Source: Mucilaginibacter agri
Lineage (GTDB): Bacteria > Bacteroidota > Bacteroidia > Sphingobacteriales > Sphingobacteriaceae
Reading direction: 5' to 3'
Length of the DNA: 64,000 nucleotides
NCBI RefSeq assembly: GCF_009928685.1
Contig: NZ_WWEO01000043.1
Coordinates: 62,001 to 126,000, forward strand
The notes beneath the pieces were generated by a model. It did no database searches. It worked only from the letters and a program-made list of their open reading frames with translations, and was not told the DNA's origin. Numbering within the stretch: the stretch's first letter is position 1; each line of letters begins with the position of its first letter. Below are positions 7,973 to 17,759 of this stretch, piece by piece. Both the position numbers and the translations under genes were made by a program.

Positions 7973-10792
7973 ATGCCAAAAGACACCTCCATTAAATCAG
8001 TCTTAATTATTGGTTCAGGTCCTATTATTATAGGCCAGGCTTGCGAATTTGATTACGCAGGATCACAAGCAGCTCTTTCGATGAAAGACGAAGGCATTAA
8101 AGTGTCTATCATCAACAGCAACCCGGCAACCATCATGACTGACAAGGTTATCGCCGACCATGTTTACCTGCTGCCGCTTACCCCTGCAAGTATCGAAAAA
8201 ATACTTCAGGAGCAAAAAATTGACGCCGTATTGCCTACCATGGGTGGCCAAACTGCATTAAACCTTTGTATCGAAGCTGATGAGCAAGGCCTTTGGAAAA
8301 AGTATGGCGTGCGTATTATTGGTGTTGACATTGCTGCCATCGAAAAAACAGAAAACCGTGAGGCTTTCCGCCAGTTAATGGTTGATATCGGTGTTGGCGT
8401 AGCCAAATCAAAAATTGCCAACTCGTTTTTAGAAGGTAAAGAAGCAGCGCAGGAAATCGGTTTCCCGCTGGTTATCCGCCCAAGCTACACACTGGGTGGT
8501 AAAGGTGCAGGTTTCGTACACAAAAAAGAAGAGTTTGACGCTGCGTTAAGCCGTGGCCTGCAGGCTTCACCTACCCACGAGGTATTGGTAGAGCAGGCTG
8601 TTTTGGGTTGGAAAGAATATGAGCTGGAGCTTTTGCGCGATAGCAACGATAACGTAATTATCATTTGCTCTATCGAAAACTTTGACCCAATGGGTATCCA
8701 CACCGGCGACTCGATTACTGTGGCACCTGCCATGACTTTGAGCGACCGCTGCTACCAGGAAATGCGCGACCAGGCTATTAAGATGATGCGTGCCATTGGT
8801 AACTTTGCAGGTGGCTGTAACGTACAGTTTTCGGTTAACCCGGCTGATGAGGCAATTATCGCAATCGAGATCAACCCTCGTGTATCTCGTTCATCGGCAC
8901 TGGCATCAAAAGCAACCGGTTACCCTATTGCCAAAATAGCCTCTAAACTGGCTATCGGCTATAACCTGGATGAATTAGAAAACCAGATCACCAAAACCAC
9001 TTCGGCTTATTTTGAGCCAACTTTGGATTACGTGATCGTTAAGATCCCTCGCTGGAACTTCGATAAATTTAAAGGCGCTAACAAGCAACTTGGCTTACAG
9101 ATGAAATCTGTGGGTGAGGTAATGGGTATAGGCCGCAGCTTTACCGAGGCATTGCAAAAAGCATGTCAAAGTTTAGAGATCGGTCGTGCCGGCCTTGGTG
9201 CCGACGGTCGCCAAAGCCGCAACCTTGATGAAATTATGGATAGCCTGGAGCATCCAAGCTGGGATAGGTTATTCCACATTTATGACGCCCTGAGCTTAGG
9301 AGTGCCAATTGAATCGGTACGTAAAGCAACTAAGATAGATCGCTGGTTCCTGAACCAGATACAAGAACTGGTTAACCTGGAAAATGAATTACGCCGCTAC
9401 TCGGTAAACAACATCCCTCAGGATATCTTCTTAACGGTTAAACAAAAAGGTTTCTCAGACCAGCAAATTGCATGGATACTGGGCGGCAATACTACCGAAG
9501 AGGATGTTTACCAACGCCGTAAAGCTTTAGGCTTAAAACGTGTTTATAAAATGGTTGATACCTGTGCTGCAGAGTTTCAGGCTAAAACACCATACTACTA
9601 CTCAACTTACGAAGGCGAGAACGAATCGATCGTATCTGACAGAAAGAAGATCATTGTATTAGGCTCGGGTCCTAACCGTATCGGTCAGGGTATTGAGTTT
9701 GATTATAGCTGTGTACACGGTTTATTAGCTGCTAAAGAAGCTGGTTACGAAGCCATTATGGTTAACTGTAATCCGGAGACGGTTTCTACCGACTTTAACA
9801 TGGCTGATAAATTATACTTCGAGCCCGTATTCTGGGAGCATGTTCGCGATATTATCGAACTGGAAAAACCAGAAGGCGTGATTGTTCAGCTGGGTGGCCA
9901 AACAGCTTTGAAAATGGCTGAGAAGTTGCACGAGCATGGTATCAAAATTATCGGTACATCTTTCAACGATATGGATATTGCCGAAGACCGTGGCCGTTTC
10001 TCTGACTTGTTGAAAGACCTGGATATCCCTTACCCTAAATATGGTGTTGCAGAAACTGCCGAAGAAGCAATTGAAGTAGCACACGAAGTAGGTTACCCGG
10101 TGTTGGTTCGCCCAAGTTATGTATTGGGTGGCCAGGGCATGAGCATTGTAATTAACGACGAGGATCTGGAGAAAGCAGTAGTGAACTTGCTGAAAAACTT
10201 ACCAGGTAACCGCGTGCTGATTGACCACTTCTTAGACCGCGCATCTGAAGCAGAATCTGATTCGATTTGCGATGGCGAGGATGTACATATTATCGGTATG
10301 ATGGAGCACATTGAGCCTGCAGGTATCCACTCTGGCGACTCGTATGCTGTGTTACCTCCGTTTGATCTGAGCGAAAGCGTGATCAGCCAGATGGACGAAT
10401 ACTCGAAAAAAATTGCCCGTGCATTAAATGTGAAAGGTTTGTTAAACATACAGTTTGCAATTAAAAACGATAAAGTGTATGTGATCGAAGCTAACCCGCG
10501 TGCATCGCGTACGGTGCCTTTCATAGCTAAAGCCTACGATGTGCCTTATATCAACATCGCAGCTAAAATTATGCTGGGTGTGAACAAACTAAAAGACTTT
10601 ACTATAGAGCGCAAGCTGGAAGGTTATGCCATTAAAGAGCCTGTTTTCTCTTTCGATAAATTCCCGGAAGTAAACAAAGAATTAGGCCCCGAAATGAAAT
10701 CTACCGGCGAAGCTATTCGCTTTATCCCTAACCTGGAAGACCCTTACTTCCGCCACCTGTACAAAGAGAAATCGATGTACCTGAGCAAGTAA
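7973..10792 (+). CDS. carB: Carbamoyl-phosphate synthase large subunit, short form
   Basis: A 939-residue CarB. Two homologous synthetase halves are present, each with ATP-grasp motifs: the first begins SVLIIGSGPIIIGQACEFDY, the second IIVLGSGPNRIGQGIEFDY near residue 555. It makes carbamoyl phosphate from bicarbonate, ammonia and 2 ATP for pyrimidine and arginine synthesis. The enterobacterial enzyme has about 1073 residues. Here the protein ends just after the second ATP-grasp half, so the C-terminal MGS-like allosteric domain, which binds UMP and ornithine in E. coli, is missing. The end is clean and followed by a terminator; this appears normal for the phylum. carA is not adjacent. Confidence 0.95.
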   Translation: MPKDTSIKSVLIIGSGPIIIGQACEFDYAGSQAALSMKDEGIKVSIINSNPATIMTDKVIADHVYLLPLTPASIEKILQEQKIDAVLPTMGGQTALNLCIEADEQGLWKKYGVRIIGVDIAAIEKTENREAFRQLMVDIGVGVAKSKIANSFLEGKEAAQEIGFPLVIRPSYTLGGKGAGFVHKKEEFDAALSRGLQASPTHEVLVEQAVLGWKEYELELLRDSNDNVIIICSIENFDPMGIHTGDSITVAPAMTLSDRCYQEMRDQAIKMMRAIGNFAGGCNVQFSVNPADEAIIAIEINPRVSRSSALASKATGYPIAKIASKLAIGYNLDELENQITKTTSAYFEPTLDYVIVKIPRWNFDKFKGANKQLGLQMKSVGEVMGIGRSFTEALQKACQSLEIGRAGLGADGRQSRNLDEIMDSLEHPSWDRLFHIYDALSLGVPIESVRKATKIDRWFLNQIQELVNLENELRRYSVNNIPQDIFLTVKQKGFSDQQIAWILGGNTTEEDVYQRRKALGLKRVYKMVDTCAAEFQAKTPYYYSTYEGENESIVSDRKKIIVLGSGPNRIGQGIEFDYSCVHGLLAAKEAGYEAIMVNCNPETVSTDFNMADKLYFEPVFWEHVRDIIELEKPEGVIVQLGGQTALKMAEKLHEHGIKIIGTSFNDMDIAEDRGRFSDLLKDLDIPYPKYGVAETAEEAIEVAHEVGYPVLVRPSYVLGGQGMSIVINDEDLEKAVVNLLKNLPGNRVLIDHFLDRASEAESDSICDGEDVHIIGMMEHIEPAGIHSGDSYAVLPPFDLSESVISQMDEYSKKIARALNVKGLLNIQFAIKNDKVYVIEANPRASRTVPFIAKAYDVPYINIAAKIMLGVNKLKDFTIERKLEGYAIKEPVFSFDKFPEVNKELGPEMKSTGEAIRFIPNLEDPYFRHLYKEKSMYLSK

Positions 10793-10819
10793 TTCTTTAG
10801 CATAAAGGACAAATGATAC

Positions 10820-10852
10820 AAGGACAAGAGTTGAGGCTCTTGTCCTTTTTTT
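10820..10852 (+). terminator. Rho-independent terminator of carB
   Basis: An 11-bp perfect stem (AAGGACAAGAG/CTCTTGTCCTT, loop 6 nt) ends in a run of T. It lies 27 bp after the carB stop codon. Confidence 0.9.
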
Positions 10853-11421
10853 GTTTCTTAACCACTCATCACTGGGGATCTATTTTATAATACCTGCAAC
10901 TGCTGTGACGAACCCCAAATAACCTAACAGTTGTGGCATCTTAATTTTCGGATAGCACGAAGCTGATACAGCACACACTTTCATAGAAAATTGAGCAGCC
11001 ACGAGTGTTATTCACGATGTGTTTATTTTGGGGTGTTCATGAGATCGCTACGCTAAGTCTCTTGGTACTTCTTTCTTGCGGAAAGAAAGAAGTACATCCA
11101 CTGACGGTTCATAACTCACACTGCCATTCCTAATGAAAAACGGATTATGAGTGGTTGCTCTGTAAGTTGAGGCTTCGAGCACATCATCCTGACAGACTAA
11201 TCTTATACCTGCCGGTGCTGGTAAGCAACTCTATCTATTAACTCCAAAATGTCAGCAGCAATAAATACTTAAAAGTCATTAAAAGTGGTGCATCCATCCC
11301 ATTTGATAACTTAGTTTGTTTTTTAACTGATTTATAACCAGTAGCTAACAAAAAATATTTATCAAAAATGACTTTTAAGTAGGAACACAGTGGTGCATGT
11401 GGAACATTGCACCATGCACCA
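10853..11421. repeat. Gene-free 570-bp stretch with inverted repeats
   Basis: No credible gene is seen. Three palindromic features stand out: a 13-bp perfect inverted repeat with a 5-nt loop at 11065-11095 (arms GTACTTCTTTCTT); a 14-bp perfect inverted repeat with arms 86 bp apart (11267-11280 and 11367-11380, ACTTAAAAGTCATT); and a 10-bp pair AGTGGTGCAT/ATGCACCACT (11389-11398 and 11414-11423) that overlaps the stop codon of the next gene. They may be remnants of non-autonomous mobile palindromes. Confidence 0.5.
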
Positions 11422-12819
11422 CTAAATCTCTACCTGTTGATGTTGATACGGAATCTCCACATCCTTAAATCCTACTGCCTCCAATTTCTTAGCAAAGTGT
11501 TGTTGTACATCATACTCGCCATGTACTAAAAATACCTTCTTTACTTCGGCGGGGTCCTGGCAGCTCATAAATCTGAGCAGGTCTTCGTAGTCGCCGTGAG
11601 CGCTCATTGATTTGATGGATTTCACTTCGGCCTTAACATCATGATCCTCGTGGAATATGTTAACCACCTTATCGCCAGCCAACAGGCGGCCACCTAAGGA
11701 TGATGGTTCGCAGTAACCTACAATGAGGATGGTATTACGTTCTTTATCGATATTATTACGAATGTGGTGCCTCACCCTACCCGCCTCTGCCATACCTGAT
11801 GACGAGATGATAACACATGGCCGCGGGTCATTATTCAGGGCAATTGATTCTTCGGTAGATTGGGTAAAACGCAGCCCCTTAAAGCTAAATGGATCGGCAT
11901 CAACCTTCATTACCTCTTTAACAGATTTGTTGTAGGTTTCGGGGTGGTCTTTGATCACTTGTGTGGCCTGATCGGCCAATGGGCTGTCAACATAATAAGG
12001 CACATCGGGGAGGTCGCCTCTGAGTTCAAGGGCATTCAATGCATAAAGTATTTCCTGCGTGCGGCCAACGCTAAAGGCGGGGATAATTACTTTACCATGC
12101 CTCACCATGCATGTATGCTGAATGATGTCGTGCAGGGCATTTTCAATAGGTTTTAAGTCTTTGTGTAACGAATCGCCATAGGTAGATTCCAGCAAAACGT
12201 AATCTGCCTGCGGAAACTGCTGCGGGCTTTTCAATATCATATCACCGTAACGGCCCACATCGCCACTGAACGTAATGCGGGTTTCTTTACCATCCTCCAA
12301 AATCTTTAGGCTGATAGCAGCACTACCGATGAGATGGCCTGCGTCGGTGAATAGTACTTTTACGCGGGGTGTTATTTCAAATTCTTCGTTGTATTCTACT
12401 ACCTTAAACAAACCGAGGGCGGCGGTCGCATCTTCTTCGTTATAAAGCGGCACTTCCAATTCCTGACTATTACGATCGCGATGTTTGTTGGCGTATTCGG
12501 CGTCCGAAGTTTGAATGCGCGCAGAATCTGCCATTAGTATACGAGCCAGGTTCATGGTTGGCGGGGTGCAGTAAATAGTACCCTTAAAGCCTTCGGCAAC
12601 CATGCGGGGTATTAAACCGCAATGGTCTATGTGCGCGTGCGATAAAATTAAGCAATCTACCGTATCCGGACGGAAGCCGAAATGGCCGTTAAGGTCATCA
12701 GCATTTTGCAGGCCTTGGAACATGCCGCAATCCAGCAAAATTTTAGTGCCATCTTTTAATTGTATAAGGTGTTTGCTGCCGGTAACATTGCGGGCAGCAC
12801 CGTGAAAAGTGATATGCAT
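11422..12819 (-). CDS. MBL-fold/beta-CASP RNA-processing exonuclease-like protein
   Basis: A 465-residue metallo-beta-lactamase-fold hydrolase of the beta-CASP branch. The zinc motif HAHIDHCG is at residues 61-68 (H61, H63, D65, H66). Further motifs are FSGDVGRYGDMIL, LLESTYGD, PAFSVGRTQEILY, the beta-CASP signature SSSGMAEAGRVRHH, and the final histidine segment VHGE. Relatives are Ysh1/CPSF73-type RNases, so a role in RNA degradation or maturation is likely; it is not an antibiotic beta-lactamase. It is divergent from blaI, whose operator-like palindrome lies in the shared gap. Confidence 0.88.
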   Translation of the reverse strand: MHITFHGAARNVTGSKHLIQLKDGTKILLDCGMFQGLQNADDLNGHFGFRPDTVDCLILSHAHIDHCGLIPRMVAEGFKGTIYCTPPTMNLARILMADSARIQTSDAEYANKHRDRNSQELEVPLYNEEDATAALGLFKVVEYNEEFEITPRVKVLFTDAGHLIGSAAISLKILEDGKETRITFSGDVGRYGDMILKSPQQFPQADYVLLESTYGDSLHKDLKPIENALHDIIQHTCMVRHGKVIIPAFSVGRTQEILYALNALELRGDLPDVPYYVDSPLADQATQVIKDHPETYNKSVKEVMKVDADPFSFKGLRFTQSTEESIALNNDPRPCVIISSSGMAEAGRVRHHIRNNIDKERNTILIVGYCEPSSLGGRLLAGDKVVNIFHEDHDVKAEVKSIKSMSAHGDYEDLLRFMSCQDPAEVKKVFLVHGEYDVQQHFAKKLEAVGFKDVEIPYQHQQVEI

Positions 12820-12888
12820 TAGTACAATTTAAGTTGTTGGGATTATTAACCCCATTGGCAAGATAATGTTCTGTAATAAAAATTTGCA

Positions 12889-12906
12889 CAACTAATTTAT
12901 TAGTTG
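12889..12906 (+). promoter_or_regulatory. BlaI-type operator palindrome
   Basis: A perfect palindrome of 8-bp arms (CAACTAAT-TT-ATTAGTTG) lies 95 bp upstream of the blaI ATG and 70 bp upstream of the divergent MBL-fold gene. BlaI/MecI repressors bind dyads upstream of their own genes, so autorepression is a reasonable inference. A TTTG at 12883-12886 just before it could be a -33 element. Confidence 0.5.
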
Positions 12907-13000
12907 CATTTTTATATAAAAGTAGCTAAATGTAAATATTACAGCTGGTTATAGCTAAAGATATAACTGGCTGAATACAGCTGCTTTAAAACGTTTGAAT

Positions 13001-13372
13001 ATGGAAATGAAAGAACTGACACGTGCAGAGGAACAACTGATGCAGGTGCTTTGGCAACTTAAAAAGGCTTACGTAAAGGAAATTATCGACCAATTGCCGG
13101 AACCCAAACCAGCCTATAATACGGTATCGACGTTTATCAGGATACTGGAAACTAAGGGTTTTGTTGGCCATACCGCTTACGGCAAAAGCCACGAATACCA
13201 CCCGCTGATCAGCAAAGAGCAATACCAAAATTTTGCTGCCGATAAATTGCTGAACGGCTACTTTGATAATTCGGTGAAGCGCATGTTCTCCTTTTTTGTA
13301 CAAAAGGAAAAGATAGACATGAAAGAAGCCGATGAGATTTTGAAATTGATTGAAAAGTTGAAAGATAAATAA
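13001..13372 (+). CDS. BlaI/MecI/CopY-family repressor
   Basis: A 123-residue winged-helix repressor. The N-terminal DNA-binding domain reads [20 protein letters not shown], then [22 protein letters not shown], the recognition helix and wing of the BlaI family. The C-terminal helices form the dimerisation region that M56 sensors lead to being cleaved. ATG 13001 is taken as the start; an in-frame TTG 6 bp earlier is less likely. The next gene begins 8 bp downstream and encodes the matching M56 membrane peptidase, forming the standard repressor-sensor pair. The inducing signal is unknown and there is no beta-lactamase nearby. Confidence 0.92.
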   Translation: MEMKELTRAEEQLMQVLWQLKKAYVKEIIDQLPEPKPAYNTVSTFIRILETKGFVGHTAYGKSHEYHPLISKEQYQNFAADKLLNGYFDNSVKRMFSFFVQKEKIDMKEADEILKLIEKLKDK

Positions 13373-13380
13373 TTGAGCAT

Positions 13381-15105
13381 ATGACCTGGTGGCAATATCT
13401 GATACTGGCGAATGTTTACCTGTTGTTCTTTTATGGGTTTTATGCCCTGTTGCTTCGCCGCGAAACGTTTTTTCAGTTAAACAGGGTGTACCTGGTTAGT
13501 TCCGCGATACTATCATTTTTAATACCGCTGATACAGGCCGACTGGGCGCGCAACTTGTTTATTACCCAACAGATCAAACAAACTATTTATCACCTCGACC
13601 CGGTGGTGATTTATCAGATCAAGCCGGTACAAAGCCACTTTACCATTGGCCAGGCATTTGCTATTATTTACGTCGCTGGTATTGTGCTTTTATCGCTGCG
13701 TTTTGCGCTGCAGTTTTATTTACTGCAACGCAGCCTGCGCAATCCCGAAACCGATGATGCTTATTCGTTTTTTAAGACCATTAAGCTAAGCGACAAGCTG
13801 AGCAATCGTAATGTTATCATGGCGCACGAGGAAGTGCACGCACAACAGTGGCATTCGGCCGATGTATTGTTGATAGAGGCTATTATGATTATTAACTGGT
13901 TTAATCCAGCAGTATACCTGTACCGTAAGGCTATAAAGCATATCCACGAGTTTATTGCCGATCGCAACGCGGTAAAATTTGGTGCTTCGAAACAAGAATA
14001 TGCTTTGCTGCTGCTAAGCGAAACTTTTAAAACACCGGCGCATGAGTTGGTGAATCCTTTCTTTAGCCATAGTTTATTGAAGCAAAGAATATTGATGCTG
14101 CAAAAAAACAATTCGCAGCGTACGGCTTTGCTCAAATATGGCTTGTCGGCACCGCTGTTTGCGGTGATGATCATTTTATCGTCGGCCACAACACGGACAA
14201 CCCGTGTAATTAATATTATTAACGATAGAGCAGAAGAAGTGATGCGGGTACCCGCTACAGCACCAGAGTTAAAGGATGTTTATACCACGATATCATCGTC
14301 CGTCCAGAATGGAAAGCTAACTACAACCGTGTTGGCTGTTCCGGAAGTTAAGGACTTTGAACCGGCCGCTAAATCCTTACCGATAGGTAAAGTTGAAAGA
14401 GACACCAATAGTAGTCAATTATTAACATCAGCGGCAATAGCCCCAGAATTTAAAGGAGGGGTATCTGCATTTTCTGAATATTTGAAGCAGAATATCAAGT
14501 ATCCCGAAAGCATGCGCGAAAAAGGTACAAAAGCCAGGGTTGTTGTAGGTTTTGTTGTTGAAAAAGATGGATCGTTATCGGGGGCTAAGGTTTTACGGGG
14601 TGATGATACAGATGCGAATGAGGAGGCGTTAAGAGTAATTGAAACCTCGCCTAAGTGGGAACCTGGTATGCAGGATGGCAAAACAGTACGTGTGAAATTT
14701 GCAGTGCCGATAGATTTTACCACCGTCGAGGATAAGGTTACTCCCGAAACTGATACGGCGAAACATAAGAAACTATTCTTTGTACAATCTTTTAAAGCTG
14801 ACTCAAAAGCAGGCAATGCAGTGGCAAATGTTACCTTCATTCGCCGTGATATTGATACCAATAAAGCGGTTACAAAGGTTATTATTAAAAACGACGCCAA
14901 CGGCATAACTAATAATGCTCCCTTACTAAAACCTTTATACTTGCTGGATGGTAAGGAGATGCCTGCGTTCGAATTGTCGAGCATAAAACCTAATGATATT
15001 CAAAGTATTAATGTAATTAAAAACGAAAGTGCGGTAAGACTATATGGTGCAAAGGCACGTAATGGTGTTATTATGATCACAACAAAAAAGCTTCCGTCTA
15101 ACTAA
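13381..15105 (+). CDS. M56 (BlaR1-like) membrane metallopeptidase with TonB_C and plug-like segments
   Basis: A 574-residue membrane protein. The N-terminal M56 part has several transmembrane helices (residues about 5-22, 35-50, 92-112). The zinc motif HEEVH is at 149-153, followed by E190/D194 in [11 protein letters not shown] helix near 255-270 ends the peptidase part. The outer region carries a TonB C-terminal-type domain, about 350-450 ([39 protein letters not shown]). The last 50 residues resemble a TonB-receptor plug repeat ([24 protein letters not shown]). No penicillin-binding sensor domain is present. It probably triggers removal of the adjacent BlaI repressor; what it senses is unknown. 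Confidence 0.85.
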   Translation: MTWWQYLILANVYLLFFYGFYALLLRRETFFQLNRVYLVSSAILSFLIPLIQADWARNLFITQQIKQTIYHLDPVVIYQIKPVQSHFTIGQAFAIIYVAGIVLLSLRFALQFYLLQRSLRNPETDDAYSFFKTIKLSDKLSNRNVIMAHEEVHAQQWHSADVLLIEAIMIINWFNPAVYLYRKAIKHIHEFIADRNAVKFGASKQEYALLLLSETFKTPAHELVNPFFSHSLLKQRILMLQKNNSQRTALLKYGLSAPLFAVMIILSSATTRTTRVINIINDRAEEVMRVPATAPELKDVYTTISSSVQNGKLTTTVLAVPEVKDFEPAAKSLPIGKVERDTNSSQLLTSAAIAPEFKGGVSAFSEYLKQNIKYPESMREKGTKARVVVGFVVEKDGSLSGAKVLRGDDTDANEEALRVIETSPKWEPGMQDGKTVRVKFAVPIDFTTVEDKVTPETDTAKHKKLFFVQSFKADSKAGNAVANVTFIRRDIDTNKAVTKVIIKNDANGITNNAPLLKPLYLLDGKEMPAFELSSIKPNDIQSINVIKNESAVRLYGAKARNGVIMITTKKLPSN

Positions 15106-15181
15106 TTTATAACGGATTAAGCTACTAAACCCCGACAGAAGGTCCTCGTTTGTTAATTTTCTCAAAAAGAAATATCAATTC

Positions 15182-15220
15182 TGCCCCCAAATTGCTAAAA
15201 TTTGCGGGGCATTTTGTTTT
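15182..15220 (+). terminator. Terminator of the blaI-M56 operon
   Basis: A stem TGCCCC-CAAATT/AATTTG-CGGGGCA with one bulged base is followed by ATTTTGTTTT, 77 bp past the M56 stop. The remaining 250 bp up to the LruC gene are AT-rich and show no further gene or clear signal. Confidence 0.7.
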
Positions 15221-15472
15221 GGTTTTGAAAATCGCTCCGCAGAAAACCCCCTTGGTTAGCACCATTTTATCTATTGGCAAAATGAATAAAATGATCTCGG
15301 CCTAAAAATCTCCTCTTACGTATTTTAAATTAATTCCTGATGCTCATTACAAAGTTGTGTTAATTATTGTGCGACTATTGTAACTTTTAATTATTTAATT
15401 GTTGTTTTAATATAACTTTTAATTTAATTGAGCGTATAAGGCGAAAAAATTTATTTACTGATAATTAATTTT

Positions 15473-17569
15473 ATGAATCGGATTCTTACTTTTTGCCTTG
15501 TTGCCGGTGCGGCTTTGTTCGCATCCTGCAAGAAAGACCATTCGGGCGATGGCGGCACAACAACCCCTGTTAACAAGATTGCCCCAGATGGTTTTAATTT
15601 TGCCACTTCTAAAAATGTAAGCTTAAACTTGTCGCTTAAAGACAATGGCAACAGTGCGCTTGCCGGTATTGTGGTAAGTGTTTACGCGCCGGGTAGCACC
15701 GATGCTTTATTTAGGGCAGTAACTGATAAATCGGGTAATATATCGGCTAAGTTAACCGTGCCGGCTTACTACGATAAATTGGTTATCGATCCTGCTTACA
15801 TCGGCCTGATGCACAACGCAACTGCTGTGATTAATAATAATGCAGTTACAGCCACTATTGGTGGCAGCACGGGTTATAGCGGTGATATTATGCCCGATGC
15901 TATTAACAATACTGCCGCCAGTACCGCAACAGGCAGTGTACGTATTAATGGCTTGTTAACCACTGATTTTGGATATCCAACAGGCTACACTACATCAAAT
16001 GCTTTTAAAAGTCCAACTAACCTTGGCCGCCCTGCGTACCTGGAGGCAACCGGCGATGTTATTGATGCTTCGTTATTGTCGTATGTAAATGCGTCACTAC
16101 CAGAAGGAACTCCTTTAACAACAACTCATCCAAGTTACCTTGCTACCACAGCCGTTAACACCATCAACGTTACTGCAACTTCTGATGTATGGGTAACCTT
16201 TGTTTCGGAGGGTGCAGGATATCAAAACACTTTGGCCTATTATACTTATTCAACTGCCAACCCGCCAACATTATCTTCGGGTGGTACTTTGTTGGGCGGT
16301 ATCGATAAGGTGACTTATATTTTCCCTAATGCTTCATCATCAGGTTCAGGCGGCGGCCTGATCTCAGGTGATAAAGTAAAACTAGGAACCTTCAGCGCAG
16401 GTACTTCTATTGGGTTTGTACTGTTACAAAATGCCTGGACTGGTAGCGGTGTAAGCACTACAGGTACTAAATTCTACTCACAGGATAGCTTTAATCCTGA
16501 AAATACAGCTGCTTTAAGAAAGCATTCGGTGATGTTATATGATGATGTACATAAGCTTTACCTGCTGGGCTTTGAAGACACCAACAGGCAAACTGGCGGA
16601 TCTGATAATGATTTTAACGATTTGGTTGTATATGCTACCGCTAACCCTATTACTGCTATATCGGGCACTAACGTGGCTACAATAGACCGTGGTGGTGATA
16701 CTGATGGTGATGGTGTTGCCGATGCACAGGATGCGTTCCCTAATGATCCAACCCGTGCTTATATCAGCTACTACCCAACGTCAAGCACTTACGCTACCTT
16801 GGCTTTTGAAGACAACTTTCCAACCAAAGGCGACTATGACATGAATGACCTTTTGGTTAACTACCAATATGCATTCATCAGCAATGCATCAAACCAGGTT
16901 GTTGAGTTAAAAGGAAACTTTAATGTAGGTGCTGCAGGTGCATCGTTCCATAACGGTTTTGGTGTGCAGTTGCCGGTCGCCGCTTCTGCTGTATCCTCGG
17001 TAACGGGTCAACAGGCTATCAGCGGTTATATTCAGTTTGCATCTAACGGTGTCGAAGCCGGCCAAACCAAAGCGGTTATCATTCCGTTTGACAACCACGA
17101 AGCGCTGATTAAAAACCCTGACGGGGCGTACTTTATAAACACGTTGACCACTAAAGATAAGGTCACCAATGGAAAAACGGCTGCCATCGATATTAACTTT
17201 GCTTCACCTGTTGCAGCGTCAACATTAACGGTTTCGGCATTTAATCCATTTTTGATCAGTAACCTGCGCCGTGGTTACGAGGTGCACTTACCAAACTTTG
17301 CACCCACCGATAAGGCTACCACAACCTTATTTGGTACTGGTGATGATAACTCGTCGCCATCCACAGGTCGTTATTACCTGAGCAAGGAAAACTGGCCTTG
17401 GGCTATCAGCTTCAGCGATACGTTTAGCTGGCCGATAGAAACTATTCCAATTAATCAGGCTTACCTGCACTTTAGCGATTGGGCAAGTTCATCGGGCACA
17501 AACTATATAGATTGGTATACCAATACCTCATCAGGTTACCGTAATACTGCTAACATATACAGTAAATAA
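15473..17569 (+). CDS. Large LruC-domain lipoprotein (secreted or surface)
   Basis: A 698-residue lipoprotein: signal peptide MNRILTFCLVAGAALFASC with Cys19, then a Ser/Gly/Thr-rich spacer. A beta-sandwich of the carboxypeptidase-regulatory type follows at about 40-130. A DUF4114-like calcium-binding segment (GFEDTNRQTGGSDNDFNDLVVYA) lies near 365-390, and a short thrombospondin-3-like repeat (DTDGDGVADAQDAFPND) near 405-422. The LruC C-terminal domain (DUF4842) fills the rest, with FEDNFPTKGDYDMNDLLV as its signature. Such proteins are surface or matrix proteins of Bacteroidota with no defined activity. The gene stands alone between terminators. Confidence 0.85.
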   Translation: MNRILTFCLVAGAALFASCKKDHSGDGGTTTPVNKIAPDGFNFATSKNVSLNLSLKDNGNSALAGIVVSVYAPGSTDALFRAVTDKSGNISAKLTVPAYYDKLVIDPAYIGLMHNATAVINNNAVTATIGGSTGYSGDIMPDAINNTAASTATGSVRINGLLTTDFGYPTGYTTSNAFKSPTNLGRPAYLEATGDVIDASLLSYVNASLPEGTPLTTTHPSYLATTAVNTINVTATSDVWVTFVSEGAGYQNTLAYYTYSTANPPTLSSGGTLLGGIDKVTYIFPNASSSGSGGGLISGDKVKLGTFSAGTSIGFVLLQNAWTGSGVSTTGTKFYSQDSFNPENTAALRKHSVMLYDDVHKLYLLGFEDTNRQTGGSDNDFNDLVVYATANPITAISGTNVATIDRGGDTDGDGVADAQDAFPNDPTRAYISYYPTSSTYATLAFEDNFPTKGDYDMNDLLVNYQYAFISNASNQVVELKGNFNVGAAGASFHNGFGVQLPVAASAVSSVTGQQAISGYIQFASNGVEAGQTKAVIIPFDNHEALIKNPDGAYFINTLTTKDKVTNGKTAAIDINFASPVAASTLTVSAFNPFLISNLRRGYEVHLPNFAPTDKATTTLFGTGDDNSSPSTGRYYLSKENWPWAISFSDTFSWPIETIPINQAYLHFSDWASSSGTNYIDWYTNTSSGYRNTANIYSK

Positions 17570-17592
17570 GATATAACGATTGATTGAGAGGA

Positions 17593-17629
17593 GCCGTCTG
17601 CCTGTAATGGGGCAGGCGGCTTTTTTGTT
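17593..17629 (+). terminator. Terminator of the LruC gene
   Basis: A 10-bp stem (GCCGTCTGCC/GGCAGGCGGC with one G-U pair) is followed by a T-run, 24 bp after the stop codon. Confidence 0.88.
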
Positions 17630-17652
17630 TCGTAGCATCGCGGCATATCCCG

Positions 17653-17683
17653 CAAAAAAAGCCCCGCTAAAAAAAGCAGGGCT
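17653..17683 (-). terminator. Terminator of nrdJ
   Basis: On the minus strand, AGCCCTGC pairs with GCGGGGCT (one G-U) around an 8-nt T-rich loop, then seven T residues. It faces the LruC terminator, so the two convergent genes each have their own. Confidence 0.8.
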
Positions 17684-17759
17684 CACACATTACACTAACT
17701 ATATATATAACGCAAAAGGAAAAGTTAAACAACCGTCCTTTTGCTATCGATAGGGCAAA

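Noticed and set aside
11860..12156. 98-codon open frame opposite the MBL-fold gene
   Set aside because: It is antisense to conserved beta-CASP motifs and has no recognisable features.
11422..13372. Beta-lactam resistance locus (MBL fold next to blaI)
   Set aside because: The MBL protein has beta-CASP RNase motifs and the M56 partner lacks a penicillin-binding sensor, so the link to antibiotics is only in the names.
14415..14984. 189-codon open frame opposite the M56 gene
   Set aside because: It is a shadow of a well-supported gene with no promoter, no motif and an unnatural composition.
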